DNA of 64,000 nucleotides from Clostridia bacterium (GCA_017528085.1 JAFXPH010000011.1:146732-210731), one strand, 5' to 3'. Numbered from the stretch's first letter, positions 43,392-53,423 are shown. The notes: generated by a model not told the origin, from the sequence alone. Translations and numbers: made by a program.

Positions 43392-44432
43392 ATGTATTAT
43401 AATTGGAAAGAAAATACTAATACAGAAGAATTGAAGATAGTATGTAACTTAATAAAAAACGGAGAATTAGTAATATTTCCAACAGAGACTGTTTATGGAA
43501 TAGGAGCTAATGCACTAGATGAGAATGCAGTTGCTAAAATCTTTTTAGCAAAAGGAAGACCAGCAGATAATCCGCTTATTGTTCATATTGCAGATAGAAA
43601 GACAATTGAAAAAATTGCAAAAGACATTACTGAAGTTGAACAAAAATTAATAGATGCATTTATGCCTGGACCATTTACAATTATTCTTAAAAAGAAGGAT
43701 GTCCTTCCAAGTAATGTGACTGGAGGACTAGATACAGTTGCTGTTAGAATGCCTAATAACGTAATTGCAAAAGCAATTATTCAATTCTCAAACTGCCCAA
43801 TTGCTGCACCTAGTGCTAATATATCTGGTAGACCAAGCGGAACAGACATAGAAGAAATTCGCCAAGAACTTGAGGGAAAAGTATCAGCAATTATAGATGG
43901 CGGAAAGACAGATATTGGACTAGAGTCTACAGTTGTAAAAGTTGTAGATGAAACTCCAATTATACTAAGACCTGGAAAGATAACAGCAGAAGATATTAAA
44001 AGTGTTGTAGGAAAATGTATTATTGATAATACAATACTATCAAAAGTAGATGAGAATCAAAAAGTTGAATCTCCAGGAATGAAATATAAACATTATGCAC
44101 CAAAAACAGAATGTTTATTAGTATATTGTGAAGATGATTTAGATCAAATCTTTGAGATAAATAGAATTATTAAAAAATACAGGGGAGATGTAGTACTTCT
44201 TGGACTTAAAGAACATAGCGAAAAGATAGTTATGAGTAAGGAAAGATACATTGAACTTGGAAGTAAGGAAGATTTAGATTCAGTTGCAAGAAACTTCTAT
44301 TCAGCTTTAAGAAAAGCAGATGAATTTAATGCACAAATCGTAATTATTGAAGGCGTTAAAAAAGAAGGATTAGGCTTAGCAATTATGAACAGAATGCTAA
44401 GAACTTGTGGATTTAATTATATAGAAAAGTAG
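43392..44432 (+). CDS. tsaC: L-threonylcarbamoyladenylate synthase, Sua5 type
   Basis: 346 residues, the long Sua5 form with a C-terminal domain. FPTETVYGIGANALDENAVA, KGRPADNPLIVHI and ANISGRPSGTD make up the YrdC nucleotide/threonine pocket. After a linker (VESPGMKYKHYAPKTE, the Sua5 signature) the Sua5 domain ends in GLGLAIMNRMLRTCG. It makes the intermediate for t6A at position 37 of ANN-decoding tRNAs. GAGGT lies 8 bases before the ATG. It is eight bases before pth. Confidence 0.95.
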   Translation: MYYNWKENTNTEELKIVCNLIKNGELVIFPTETVYGIGANALDENAVAKIFLAKGRPADNPLIVHIADRKTIEKIAKDITEVEQKLIDAFMPGPFTIILKKKDVLPSNVTGGLDTVAVRMPNNVIAKAIIQFSNCPIAAPSANISGRPSGTDIEEIRQELEGKVSAIIDGGKTDIGLESTVVKVVDETPIILRPGKITAEDIKSVVGKCIIDNTILSKVDENQKVESPGMKYKHYAPKTECLLVYCEDDLDQIFEINRIIKKYRGDVVLLGLKEHSEKIVMSKERYIELGSKEDLDSVARNFYSALRKADEFNAQIVIIEGVKKEGLGLAIMNRMLRTCGFNYIEK

Positions 44433-44440
44433 GGAAGAAA

Positions 44441-44998
44441 ATGTATTTAATAGTTGGACTTGGAAACCCAGAATCTGATTATGCAAAAACAAGACACAAC
44501 ATGGGATTTAACGTAATAAATAAATTATCAGATAAGTATGGAATTGAAGTTAATAAGAAAAAGTTCAAAAGTCTTTTTGGAATGGGTGAAATAGAAGGCA
44601 AGAAAGTTATTCTATTAAAACCTCAAACATACATGAACTTAAGTGGAGAAGCTGTAAGAGAATGTATGGATTTCTATAAGATAAAACCAGAAGAACTTAT
44701 AGTTATTTATGATGATGTAGATACTGATTTAGGAAATGTTAGAATTAGAATAAAAGGATCTGCAGGGACTCATAATGGTATGAAATCAGTTATTCAAAAT
44801 ATTTCTACTGAAGAATTCGCAAGAATAAGAGTAGGAATTGGAAAACCAGAAGATGGCGAAGATATGATTTCATACGTAATAGGAGCTATTAAAGAGGAAG
44901 ATAAAGAAGGTTTAGAAAAGGGAGTTGAAAAAGCTTTTGAAGCAGTTGTTATTGCACTAAAAGAAAATATAGATATTGCAATGAACAGGCTTAACTAG
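44441..44998 (+). CDS. pth: Peptidyl-tRNA hydrolase
   Basis: 185 residues. IVGLGNPESDYAKTRHNMGF (Asn10 and His20 type), LLKPQTYMNLSG, VIYDDVDTDLGN (catalytic Asp) and GSAGTHNGMKSV are the family signatures. It frees tRNA from peptidyl-tRNA dropped by ribosomes. It lies between tsaC and rng with gaps of 8 bases each, so the three are one operon. Confidence 0.95.
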   Translation: MYLIVGLGNPESDYAKTRHNMGFNVINKLSDKYGIEVNKKKFKSLFGMGEIEGKKVILLKPQTYMNLSGEAVRECMDFYKIKPEELIVIYDDVDTDLGNVRIRIKGSAGTHNGMKSVIQNISTEEFARIRVGIGKPEDGEDMISYVIGAIKEEDKEGLEKGVEKAFEAVVIALKENIDIAMNRLN

Positions 44999-45006
44999 GA
45001 GAACCC

Positions 45007-46170
45007 ATGAAAGAATTAATAATCGGACAAAACAAAGATACAGATAAAAAGTATATTTTATTTGTTGATAATAATGAGATTTTAGAAAAGTATGATTATT
45101 TCTTAGATAATTCAATTGAAGGAAATATCTATGTTGGAAAAGTACAAAACGTACTTCCAGGGCTTCAATCAGCTTTTATTAATATTGGCGAAAAAAAGAA
45201 TGCATTCATTCATGCAAGAGATATTGCACCAAAGGTTAACATCTTAGAAGAAGAACAAGTTATTAATAAGATTAATAAAGAAGTTAGACCTGGTATGCCA
45301 ATTTTGGTACAAGTTAAAAAGGATGTTACTTTAAACAAAGGACCAAGAGTTACAACTCATTTAAATATACCAAGTAGATTTTTAGCACTTATGCCAAATA
45401 CAAATATCATTACTGTATCTTCAAAAATAGAAGATGAAAAAGAAAAAGAAAGATTAATTAAGATTGTTCGAAATGCACTTCCAGAGAATATGGGAGCTAT
45501 TATTAGAACAGTTGCTGAAGGAAAAGATGCTAGCATAATTGAAAAAGATGTTAAGAGAGTATTAGAAGTATGGGATGAAATTAGTAATAGTTCTTTTGAA
45601 AAGTATCCGGCAAAGGTATATGAAAGAGGAGGGCTAATAGAGAAACTTCTAGTTGATCTTGTTGATGTTAAGCTAGATAGAATTGTTTGCGGTGAGGAAG
45701 ATAAGACAAGGATATCAGATTTCCTAAAAAGAATTGGAACTAAAGTACCAATTGAAATAGATGAGAATATACTTGACAAATTCGATTATAAAAAACAAAT
45801 TAAAGATGCAGAAAATAGAAAAGTTTGGCTAAAATCAGGTGCTTTCATAACTATAGATAGAACTGAAGCATTAACTGCAATCGATGTTAACTCAGGAAAA
45901 TATATTGGAAAAGATGATGAAGATGAGACAATAAGAAAAGTTAATAAAGAAGCAGCAGAAGAAATTGCTAAACAATTAAGACTAAGAGATATAGGTGGAA
46001 TAATTATTATAGATTTCATAGATATGAATTTAGAAAAAAATCGAAATGATGTAATAGAAAACTTCAAAAAGTTCGTTAAGAAAGATAGGTCAAAAGTACA
46101 AATAGAGCAGTTTACAACACTTAACTTAATGGAGCTTACAAGGAAACATGTCAATAGTAAAAATAATTAA
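45007..46170 (+). CDS. rng: Ribonuclease G/E-type endonuclease, short form without zinc-link
   Basis: 387 residues. S1-domain start GNIYVGKVQNVLPGLQSAFI, FIHARDI, and the catalytic DNase I-like part with AIDVNSGKYIG and GGIIIIDFIDM (the two Mg-binding aspartates). It cuts single-stranded RNA in rRNA maturation and mRNA decay. The protein stops soon after NLMELTRKHV and lacks the CPxC zinc-link region and small domain that normally follow (about 60-100 residues in RNase G). A terminator sits right after the stop, so this is the true end rather than a local frameshift. Confidence 0.9.
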   Translation: MKELIIGQNKDTDKKYILFVDNNEILEKYDYFLDNSIEGNIYVGKVQNVLPGLQSAFINIGEKKNAFIHARDIAPKVNILEEEQVINKINKEVRPGMPILVQVKKDVTLNKGPRVTTHLNIPSRFLALMPNTNIITVSSKIEDEKEKERLIKIVRNALPENMGAIIRTVAEGKDASIIEKDVKRVLEVWDEISNSSFEKYPAKVYERGGLIEKLLVDLVDVKLDRIVCGEEDKTRISDFLKRIGTKVPIEIDENILDKFDYKKQIKDAENRKVWLKSGAFITIDRTEALTAIDVNSGKYIGKDDEDETIRKVNKEAAEEIAKQLRLRDIGGIIIIDFIDMNLEKNRNDVIENFKKFVKKDRSKVQIEQFTTLNLMELTRKHVNSKNN

Positions 46171-46199
46171 AAGTTACTTTAAAAAAGTAACTTTTTTTA
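46169..46199 (+). terminator. Terminator of the tsaC-pth-rng operon
   Basis: AAGTTACTTT pairs with AAAGTAACTT; T run follows. It overlaps the rng stop. Confidence 0.88.
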
Positions 46200-46221
46200 T
46201 TTTACAAATACTTTTATTTTA

Positions 46222-46250
46222 TTGAAAAAAGATATGTTTTTATATATAAT
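46222..46250 (+). promoter_or_regulatory. Promoter of the bofA-like/rimO operon
   Basis: TTGAAA, 17 bases, TATAAT. Confidence 0.72.
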
Positions 46251-46288
46251 ATTTGATGTAAAAATTTATAAATTTAAGGAGATTTATT

Positions 46289-46534
46289 ATGGCTTCAATA
46301 ATTAGTTGGGTATTAACAGCAATAGCAATAGTAGTTATTATTAAAATATTAACTATGCCACTTAAGTTAATCATGAAATTAGTAATTAATTCTATCGTAG
46401 GAATTATTTTACTTGTAATTTGTAATTTCTTAGGAATTGGAATCGTATTAAACGCTTGGATAATCGGTTTAACAGTTTTATTCGGTGTTCCTGGATTCTT
46501 TATTGCATTAATAATTACTACATTTATTTTATAG
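46289..46534 (+). CDS. BofA-like small membrane protein
   Basis: 81 residues with three hydrophobic stretches. LPLKLIMKLVINSIVGIILL-type sequence (here MPLKLIMKLVINSIVGIILL), N-F-L-G-I-G and ILGVPGF-type end (LFGVPGFFIALI) follow the pro-sigma-K processing inhibitor BofA pattern. In Bacillus BofA holds back the SpoIVFB protease at the forespore membrane. Its presence suggests an endospore-related lineage but does not prove sporulation. AAGGAG lies before the ATG. First gene of a five-gene run. Confidence 0.78.
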   Translation: MASIISWVLTAIAIVVIIKILTMPLKLIMKLVINSIVGIILLVICNFLGIGIVLNAWIIGLTVLFGVPGFFIALIITTFIL

Positions 46535-46547
46535 AAAGAGGATATGT

Positions 46548-47855
46548 ATGAAAGTAGGATTTGTATCCCTTGGTTGTAGCAAGAATTTGGTAGATACAGA
46601 GATGATGATTGGCCTTTTCAAAAAAGAAAATTTTGAAGTGGTCAGTGATCCTAAAAAAGCCGAAATTATTGTTGTTAACACATGTGGGTTTATTCAAGCT
46701 GCAAAAGAAGAAGCAATTAATACAATATTCGAAATGGCCGAGTATAAAGATACTGGAAAATGTAAGTATCTAATAGTCACAGGCTGCTTAGTAAAAAGAT
46801 ATAAAGAAGAATTAGAAAAATTAGTTCCAGAAGTAGATCTATTTATAAGTACTAGTGAATATGATAATTATTGGGAGTTAATAGAAAAAGTATTATCTCT
46901 TCCTAAAAAATCAAAAAACACATTAGACTATATGGATAGAACTATAGCAACTGGAAATACTACAGCATTCTTAAAAATATCAGAAGGATGTAGCAATGGC
47001 TGTACATACTGCGCAATACCTTTGATAAGAGGAAGACATATTTCAAGACCATATGAAGATATTATTAAAGAAGCAAAAAAACTTGCCAAAGAAGGTATTA
47101 AAGAAGTAATTGTAATTGCACAAGATACAACAAAATATGGAACAGACCTTTATGGAAAATGCAGACTTCCAGAACTTCTAGGTGATTTAGAAAAGATATC
47201 TGGATTTAAATGGATAAGATTCTTATATTCATACCCAGAAGGAATATCTGATGAATTAATAGATGTTGTAAAAAAATCAAAGAAGATATGTCATTATTTT
47301 GATATGCCTATACAACACTATTCAGATAACGTTCTTAAAAATATGCACAGAAAAACTGACAGTAAAAAAATAGAAGAAGTTGTAAATAAACTAAGGGGAG
47401 AGATTCCAGATGTTATTATTAGAACTACTCTATTAGTTGGTTTTCCTGGTGAAACAGAAGAAGATTTCTTTGAACTATATGAATTTGTAAATAGAGCTAA
47501 GTTTGATAAACTTGGAGTATTTAAGTACTCTAAAGAGGATGGAACTTTAGCTGCTAAAATGGAAGGACAAATTCATCCAAAAACTAAAGAAGCTAGAAGA
47601 AATAAAATAATGAGTCTTGAAAAACAGATCTCAAAAATAAAATTAGAAGAAAAAATTGGAAATACATACATTGCTTTAGTAGATGAAATAACAAAAGATG
47701 GAAAAACAGCAATTGGCAGAAGCTATATGGATATACCAGATGAAGATGGTGTAATCTTTATTAAATGTGATAAATCTACTAAAGTAGGAGATTTTATAAA
47801 AGTAAAAATAACTGATGTTAAAGATTATGACTTAATAGGGGAAAAGATTAATTAA
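46548..47855 (+). CDS. rimO: Ribosomal protein S12 methylthiotransferase
   Basis: 435 residues. The N-terminal UPF0004 domain has GFVSLGCSKNLVDTE and VVNTCGFI with the three cluster cysteines. The radical SAM motif is EGCSNGCTYCAIPLIRGRHI (CxxxCxxC), and a TRAM domain (about 370-435) ends the protein. It adds a methylthio group to Asp-88 of ribosomal protein S12. Its stop overlaps the next start by one base (TAATG). Confidence 0.95.
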   Translation: MKVGFVSLGCSKNLVDTEMMIGLFKKENFEVVSDPKKAEIIVVNTCGFIQAAKEEAINTIFEMAEYKDTGKCKYLIVTGCLVKRYKEELEKLVPEVDLFISTSEYDNYWELIEKVLSLPKKSKNTLDYMDRTIATGNTTAFLKISEGCSNGCTYCAIPLIRGRHISRPYEDIIKEAKKLAKEGIKEVIVIAQDTTKYGTDLYGKCRLPELLGDLEKISGFKWIRFLYSYPEGISDELIDVVKKSKKICHYFDMPIQHYSDNVLKNMHRKTDSKKIEEVVNKLRGEIPDVIIRTTLLVGFPGETEEDFFELYEFVNRAKFDKLGVFKYSKEDGTLAAKMEGQIHPKTKEARRNKIMSLEKQISKIKLEEKIGNTYIALVDEITKDGKTAIGRSYMDIPDEDGVIFIKCDKSTKVGDFIKVKITDVKDYDLIGEKIN

Positions 47856-49186
47856 TGGATTTTAAAAAAATTAGAGCAGCATTAATATTAATTATTTTTA
47901 TGGCTATTGTCGTAGGTAGTTTTATAGGAGCACAAATTGCTCTTAAGAAAGATAAACATTTATTAAGTGATTCTCAAATACATGAAAAAATATATGAGAA
48001 AGTTCAAGAAAGAACTGCAGTACTAACAAATTTCTATACTTATGGAAAAGCAATCAATATCAATGGACAAATATCAAATGTTAGTAAAGATAATTTTGAA
48101 AATGTAAAAGTACTACTTACAAATGGTAATGGCGTTGAAAGAGAAATAGTTATCAATTATGCTATTAGAGATAAAATTTTATATTTTTCAACTGATAATA
48201 ATTTAAACAGAGGAATTGTTTTAGATGATCTTCCAAATGGTTCTTATTATCTAATATTAAGACTTAAGATGAACAATAGTGTAAATGCAAAATATTATGC
48301 TATTGTTGGAAGCAATAAAGAACCAATTGAGTATTATACAGTTACTAAAGATGGACTAAATAGAAAAGCAACTATTTCAGAGAAAACATTTTTAGCACCT
48401 AACAAATCAGAGATAGGATACTTAAGTATAGTACTAGAAGATAGTGCTCTTCCAGAAGATACATATGACATAGTAATTGATCCAGCTCATGGTGGAAAAG
48501 ACTATGGTGAAACATATGGTGGAGTAAATGAAGCAAAAGAAGTTTTAGTTTATGGAGAAAAACTAAAAGAAGCGTTAGAGGCAAGGGGATATAAAGTAAA
48601 ACTTACAAGAGATAAGTCAAACACTGATTCATTTACAACAACAGATATGTATGACCCAGATGGAAGAATAAGTATTGCATGTAAATCTAAAGCAAAACTT
48701 ATGATTTCACTTCATATGAATAATGACAAAATTTCAACCCTATCAGGACTTGAAATATATGGTCCTTCAAAATCTAATATGGATTTTGCAAGAGCCTTAG
48801 CAAATGAGATAGTAAATTCAACATCACTTGACTATTCAAATAATAACTCATTTAAAATATCAAATGGTGTTTATGTAAGAACATTTACTAATAAAATAAT
48901 TGCAGATTATGCTGCAGGAGCAAAAAGCAAAGGATTTGAACCATACAACATAAATGTAGACACACCTTATTCTTATACAATAAGAGAGGTAGGTGGCGTT
49001 GCAACTAATGCTTATGTTGATGGTAGAAATACACAATATCATAAAAATGATTATTACGATTCTAGACAAGGACTAGAGTGCTACGAAATTCAAATGGGAT
49101 ACTTAAAAACAAATAAAGACATTTTATTAAATGAAGTAGATAGTATCGTAGAAGCTATAGCTAATGGAATAAGTAATAATTACTAA
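47855..49186 (+). CDS. N-acetylmuramoyl-L-alanine amidase (Amidase_3) with membrane anchor
   Basis: 443 residues. A helix at residues 8-28 anchors the protein, about 170 residues of outside domain follow, and the amidase domain (about 205-440) has the zinc and catalytic residues: VIDPAHGGKDYG, GGVNEAKE, MISLHMNN and CYEIQMGYLKTNKD. It cuts the bond between muramic acid and the stem peptide. Starts with ATG overlapping the rimO stop. The downstream AAA+ gene begins 30 bases after its stop. Confidence 0.92.
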   Translation: MDFKKIRAALILIIFMAIVVGSFIGAQIALKKDKHLLSDSQIHEKIYEKVQERTAVLTNFYTYGKAININGQISNVSKDNFENVKVLLTNGNGVEREIVINYAIRDKILYFSTDNNLNRGIVLDDLPNGSYYLILRLKMNNSVNAKYYAIVGSNKEPIEYYTVTKDGLNRKATISEKTFLAPNKSEIGYLSIVLEDSALPEDTYDIVIDPAHGGKDYGETYGGVNEAKEVLVYGEKLKEALEARGYKVKLTRDKSNTDSFTTTDMYDPDGRISIACKSKAKLMISLHMNNDKISTLSGLEIYGPSKSNMDFARALANEIVNSTSLDYSNNNSFKISNGVYVRTFTNKIIADYAAGAKSKGFEPYNINVDTPYSYTIREVGGVATNAYVDGRNTQYHKNDYYDSRQGLECYEIQMGYLKTNKDILLNEVDSIVEAIANGISNNY

Positions 49187-49216
49187 TGTTTAATAAACAA
49201 AAGAAAAGGAGAATGT

Positions 49217-52200
49217 ATGGAAACGATTGATGGTTTAGTTTCATATATTAGAAGTATTGCAGATGAGAAATTTATTAGGGTGTTATACTTCATGGAAGTA
49301 AGTGATATTTTAACTTACGTGATGAAGAAAGAAGGACCACCTAATAGTGATAAAGTAAAAGATAAAATAGAATTTCCTGAATATATGGAAGCAGGGTACT
49401 TAAAGTTATGTTCAGAAGACTATGAAGAATCTAGTGACATGTTTGGACTTTTCTTCTTATATTATCAAGGATATTTATTAAAAGATGAAAGAGCCTTTTG
49501 GAAGATTTATTTAAATAAACCAGAAGCACAATTTGCTGCAAAATGTACTTATTGTAATATACCTTTTAATAACTGCCCAATGAAAGTGCTTGCATATATC
49601 AAAAAAGTTTGCACTGATAATCATTTAGATAGAAATGAAGTATTTATGAGGCTTCTTAATAGAAATGTTGAAGAAGAATACTCAAGATATAGTACTGATG
49701 ATAATGCTATTTCTGAGGTTGCAAACAGGATTATTGAAATTACAGGAAGTAGAAAATTAGATATCGCAGGTATGGAATATTTGCTAACTACTGAAGCAGT
49801 TAAGATTATAGGTGAAGAAGCTGGAAAATTAAAATTTAGAAGTTTAAATTTCAATCTAAATAATATTTCATTTATCAATAATATTAATGCATTCTACAAT
49901 TATAGTGAAGGCATATACCAAGAAATAGACTTAGCAGATCCAAAATTTGAATCTGACTACTATATGTTTGAGGTTTCACCTGCTAAAGTTGTGGCATACT
50001 TTAAGTATTTATGTATGCAAAGAAATATCTCAGAAGTGAGCGTTTTAAGTAAAATTTATTCTATTTTAAAACCATCAGACGACGAGAATGTAAGAAGACT
50101 TGCATATTATAAATTATATGTTCAAAAAGTAAATAGATTAGATTGTGATGATGAAGTTAAAAAGCAAATAATTGATGTTTTAACATATATTAAAAATTAC
50201 TATTCAATTAGAAAAGTACCATACATTCAATTTAACTATGCATTCTATACACAAAATATAGATTTAACGGAGAAAATAATTAATATATTAAATAAAATAG
50301 CAATTGAGTTTTCATATTTGCAAAATACAAGTACATTATTTGTTGATGCAGAGATGTTAATTAAAAGAGCAAAAGATAATAATGATGTATTTTTCCAAAT
50401 GGATAAGATATTCTTGGATAATAGCTTTGTTATATTTACAAATGTAGATAAAATTAAATACTTAAATGAATATAGAGTTGATACATTCTTTGTAGCTCTA
50501 GAAAAATTTGTTATACCAAGTAGAAAGCTAATGTTTATGCTTGTTGGTGAAAAACAAACATTAGAAGAATTATTAGAGCCACATAAAGTATTAAATGAGC
50601 ATCTACTAAACAATAAGATTTATATTAAAGAATATGATGCAGAGGCTATTAAGAAAAAATTATTAAATAGAATTAAAAAAGTATCAGACTATAATGAAGG
50701 TTTTGAACAAAGGTTAAGCGAGTATATAGATTATACATATGAAAAATCAACAGTTGATGAAAATATGTACATGCAAGACGTCTATAACAAAGTAATATTT
50801 AGAAAATATGATACTTTAGATAAAGAACAACTAATTGATATAGATTCTGTACCCGAAATTAAAAGAAAAAGATCAACTGAAGAAATACTAGATGAACTAT
50901 CAGAACTAGTTGGACTTTCAGAAGTAAAGAGAAGATTAGTTGAAATTTTAAAATACTATGAATATTCTAAAAAAGTTGGAATAGAAGATCACTTAAATTT
51001 AAATATGGTATTTTTAGGCGGTGCAGGAACTGGTAAAACAACAGTTGCCAAATTATTTGCAGAACTTTTTAGTAACTTAGGATATATCAAAAAAGATACT
51101 TTAGTAGAAGTTACAAGTAAAGACTTAATAGGTGATCACCTTGGACAAACAGCTCCAAAAACACAAAAGGTAATTGATTCAGCATTAGATGGAGTACTAT
51201 TAATTGATGAAGCTTATGCAATAATGTCAAGTAAAGGTACAGCCGATTATCCAACAGAGTGTATTTCAACCCTTTGTAAAGCAATGGATATGTATAAGGG
51301 AAGACTTGTTGTTATCTTTGCTGGATATACTGAAGAGATGAATCAATTTATTCAAAGAAACCAAGGTCTAATGTCAAGAGTTGGAAATATCATAGAATTT
51401 CCTGACTATACAGTAGATGAGCTTTATCAAATATTTAATTTAAATGTTCAAAAAAATGGATTTACTTTAGAAGATGGAGTAGAGCTTAAGATAAAGAACC
51501 TATTTACTAAAGAAAGAATAATGAGGAACTTTGGTAATGCAAGATATGCAAACAACTTATTTGATAAACTTGTACTTACTCATGCAACAGACAATACTGA
51601 CGAAAACAAATTAAAAACTTTAACTTGCGATGATGTTGATATGTTATCTACAACTATCTTAGATAAAGTAAGAACAATAGATGAAATACTAGCAGATCTA
51701 AATAATTTGATAGGACTTGAAAATATTAAAGATGTAATTAATGGATTTGTTGCTGTCTTAGAACTAAATTCTAAGATTAATAGGCCATCAGACTTTAATA
51801 TGCATATGATATTTAAAGGTAATGCTGGTACTGGTAAAACAACAGTTGCAAGACTTTTGGCTGAGATTTATTATAGCTTAGGATATATAAGAAAAAATAA
51901 ATTAAAAGAAGTTCAAGCACAAGATCTAATTGGTGAATATATTGGACAAACAGGTCCAAAGACACAAGCGGTTATTGATGCTGCTATAGATGGAGTTTTA
52001 TTCATTGATGAAGCTTATTCATTACTAGATCATGGTGGACAATCTGCAAACTACACAGATGAATGTATAGCAACTTTATTAAAAGCAATGGAAGATTATC
52101 AAGGCAGACTAATAGTTATATTTGCTGGCTATAAAGAAGAGATGAAAAAGTTTAGAGATCAAAATCCTGGTTTAAAATCAAGAGTTGGTTTTGAATTAGA

Positions 52201-52495
52201 TTTCCCAGATTATTCATTAGATGATTTAGTAAAAATATTTAGAAAGAAAATTACAGAAAGAAGATACGGTATTACAGAAAGTGCTGTAGAAAAAGCAAGA
52301 AAAATAATGGATGCAGCAAAAAGAGTAGATAACTTTGGTAATGGTAGATTTGTAGAAAACTTTATCCAAAGAATAATTGTAGAGCATGCTAAGAAGACAA
52401 GAGGAAACTATGATATGGATAGATTAGTACTAATTACTGAAGAAGACATACCAGATGTTAAAGCAGAAGAATCAAAGGCAAAAATTGGTTTTTAA
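49217..52495 (+). CDS. Double-AAA+ protein of the CbxX/CfxQ (SpoVK-like) type with a long N-terminal region
   Basis: 1092 residues. The first 550 residues are not recognised; they contain a cysteine cluster (CTYCNIPFNNC, about residue 114) and the segment NVDKIKYLNEYRVDTFFVAL, which could be a divergent ATPase-like or helical domain. AAA domain 1 (about 565-800) has GGAGTGKTTVAKLFAELF and LLIDEAYAIM. AAA domain 2 (about 845-1080) has GNAGTGKTTVARLLAEIYY and LFIDEAYSLL, with SRVG arginine fingers. CbxX-type AAA proteins remodel proteins; SpoVK of Bacillus is a smaller relative. It is 14 bases before the HGTS-motif gene at 52510. Confidence 0.88.
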   Translation: METIDGLVSYIRSIADEKFIRVLYFMEVSDILTYVMKKEGPPNSDKVKDKIEFPEYMEAGYLKLCSEDYEESSDMFGLFFLYYQGYLLKDERAFWKIYLNKPEAQFAAKCTYCNIPFNNCPMKVLAYIKKVCTDNHLDRNEVFMRLLNRNVEEEYSRYSTDDNAISEVANRIIEITGSRKLDIAGMEYLLTTEAVKIIGEEAGKLKFRSLNFNLNNISFINNINAFYNYSEGIYQEIDLADPKFESDYYMFEVSPAKVVAYFKYLCMQRNISEVSVLSKIYSILKPSDDENVRRLAYYKLYVQKVNRLDCDDEVKKQIIDVLTYIKNYYSIRKVPYIQFNYAFYTQNIDLTEKIINILNKIAIEFSYLQNTSTLFVDAEMLIKRAKDNNDVFFQMDKIFLDNSFVIFTNVDKIKYLNEYRVDTFFVALEKFVIPSRKLMFMLVGEKQTLEELLEPHKVLNEHLLNNKIYIKEYDAEAIKKKLLNRIKKVSDYNEGFEQRLSEYIDYTYEKSTVDENMYMQDVYNKVIFRKYDTLDKEQLIDIDSVPEIKRKRSTEEILDELSELVGLSEVKRRLVEILKYYEYSKKVGIEDHLNLNMVFLGGAGTGKTTVAKLFAELFSNLGYIKKDTLVEVTSKDLIGDHLGQTAPKTQKVIDSALDGVLLIDEAYAIMSSKGTADYPTECISTLCKAMDMYKGRLVVIFAGYTEEMNQFIQRNQGLMSRVGNIIEFPDYTVDELYQIFNLNVQKNGFTLEDGVELKIKNLFTKERIMRNFGNARYANNLFDKLVLTHATDNTDENKLKTLTCDDVDMLSTTILDKVRTIDEILADLNNLIGLENIKDVINGFVAVLELNSKINRPSDFNMHMIFKGNAGTGKTTVARLLAEIYYSLGYIRKNKLKEVQAQDLIGEYIGQTGPKTQAVIDAAIDGVLFIDEAYSLLDHGGQSANYTDECIATLLKAMEDYQGRLIVIFAGYKEEMKKFRDQNPGLKSRVGFELDFPDYSLDDLVKIFRKKITERRYGITESAVEKARKIMDAAKRVDNFGNGRFVENFIQRIIVEHAKKTRGNYDMDRLVLITEEDIPDVKAEESKAKIGF

Positions 52496-52509
52496 AGTAG
52501 GAGGAACTT

Positions 52510-53421
52510 GTGTCTAGATTTACAGATTTTATAGTATCTATTCTTCCAAAAGGACTTAGAGATAGAATTGAAGAAAATAAACAAAAAAAGCTACAAGCAG
52601 GAGCAGAAGAATCATTAAGACTTCAATGTAAAGCTGATGGAAGAGAAACTGAATATCAAGATTATTTGCAGAGTATTGAATCTCATAAGAGAGATATTGA
52701 AATGTATGAAGGATATTTGCGAGATGGAATAGAAGATGCTCCTAGGTGGAAATATGCATTAAAACAACGTCAGATGGAGATGGAATTTTTAAGACCAAAT
52801 AATCCGAAAGATATAGAAGAAAGAAACTATTGGGCTAATAATTTCTACAAAGAATTTGTTAAAGTGTATCCCGAATCAGAAGACTTAAGATTTCATGGTA
52901 CTTCAATTTTTAATACTAAAGCAATATTGGAATCAGGTGGAATTTTTTCTTCTGTAGATATTAATGATGGATATATGGCAAGTACTGATTTATCTGGAGA
53001 AATATCAGCTTCAAGCAGAGACTCTTTAGATAGAACAATCCAATTCTTTACAGATATGGGAAGTTATATTAGGTCACTTCCAGCTGGTTGTGTATTTGTA
53101 ATGAATCCTAGAACAGATAAAGATAGAGAATTAAAAAGACAAGACGCAATGGAGTCTGTAAACTTTAAAGAACACCCAGAACAATTTTATGGAATATTTA
53201 CTACAAATGAAAACCTTCCAATAGTAAAAGAATGGGTTGAAAAAGCAGGACTAGATCCTAATAAAGCATATAATTTCCAAGGATTTTTGGATAAGCTAAA
53301 GGAAGAGAAGAATAAAGGAAAAGAAAGTATGGATCATCAAAAGGAAGAACAAAAAGATTTAAAAGTAGAAAAAATTAAAGTTGGTGATCAAAAATCTAAA
53401 GATGATGAAGAAGTAAGATAA
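52510..53421 (+). CDS. HGTS-motif protein resembling ADP-ribosyltransferase folds, partner of the AAA+ gene
   Basis: 303 residues starting with GTG behind AGGAGGA. The N-terminal 100 residues are helical and charged. RFHGTSIFNTKAILESGGIF followed by SSVDINDGYMASTDLSGEIS resembles the H-G-T and S-T-D parts of PARP/KptA-type ADP-ribosyltransferases (NAD-binding His, then G-G-I and S-T-x). PEQFYGIFTTNENLPIVKEW could be the third motif. The C-terminal 50 residues are a Lys/Glu tail. This is inference from short motifs; it could be an unrelated fold. Co-transcribed with the AAA+ gene. Confidence 0.65.
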   Translation: MSRFTDFIVSILPKGLRDRIEENKQKKLQAGAEESLRLQCKADGRETEYQDYLQSIESHKRDIEMYEGYLRDGIEDAPRWKYALKQRQMEMEFLRPNNPKDIEERNYWANNFYKEFVKVYPESEDLRFHGTSIFNTKAILESGGIFSSVDINDGYMASTDLSGEISASSRDSLDRTIQFFTDMGSYIRSLPAGCVFVMNPRTDKDRELKRQDAMESVNFKEHPEQFYGIFTTNENLPIVKEWVEKAGLDPNKAYNFQGFLDKLKEEKNKGKESMDHQKEEQKDLKVEKIKVGDQKSKDDEEVR

Positions 53422-53423
53422 AT

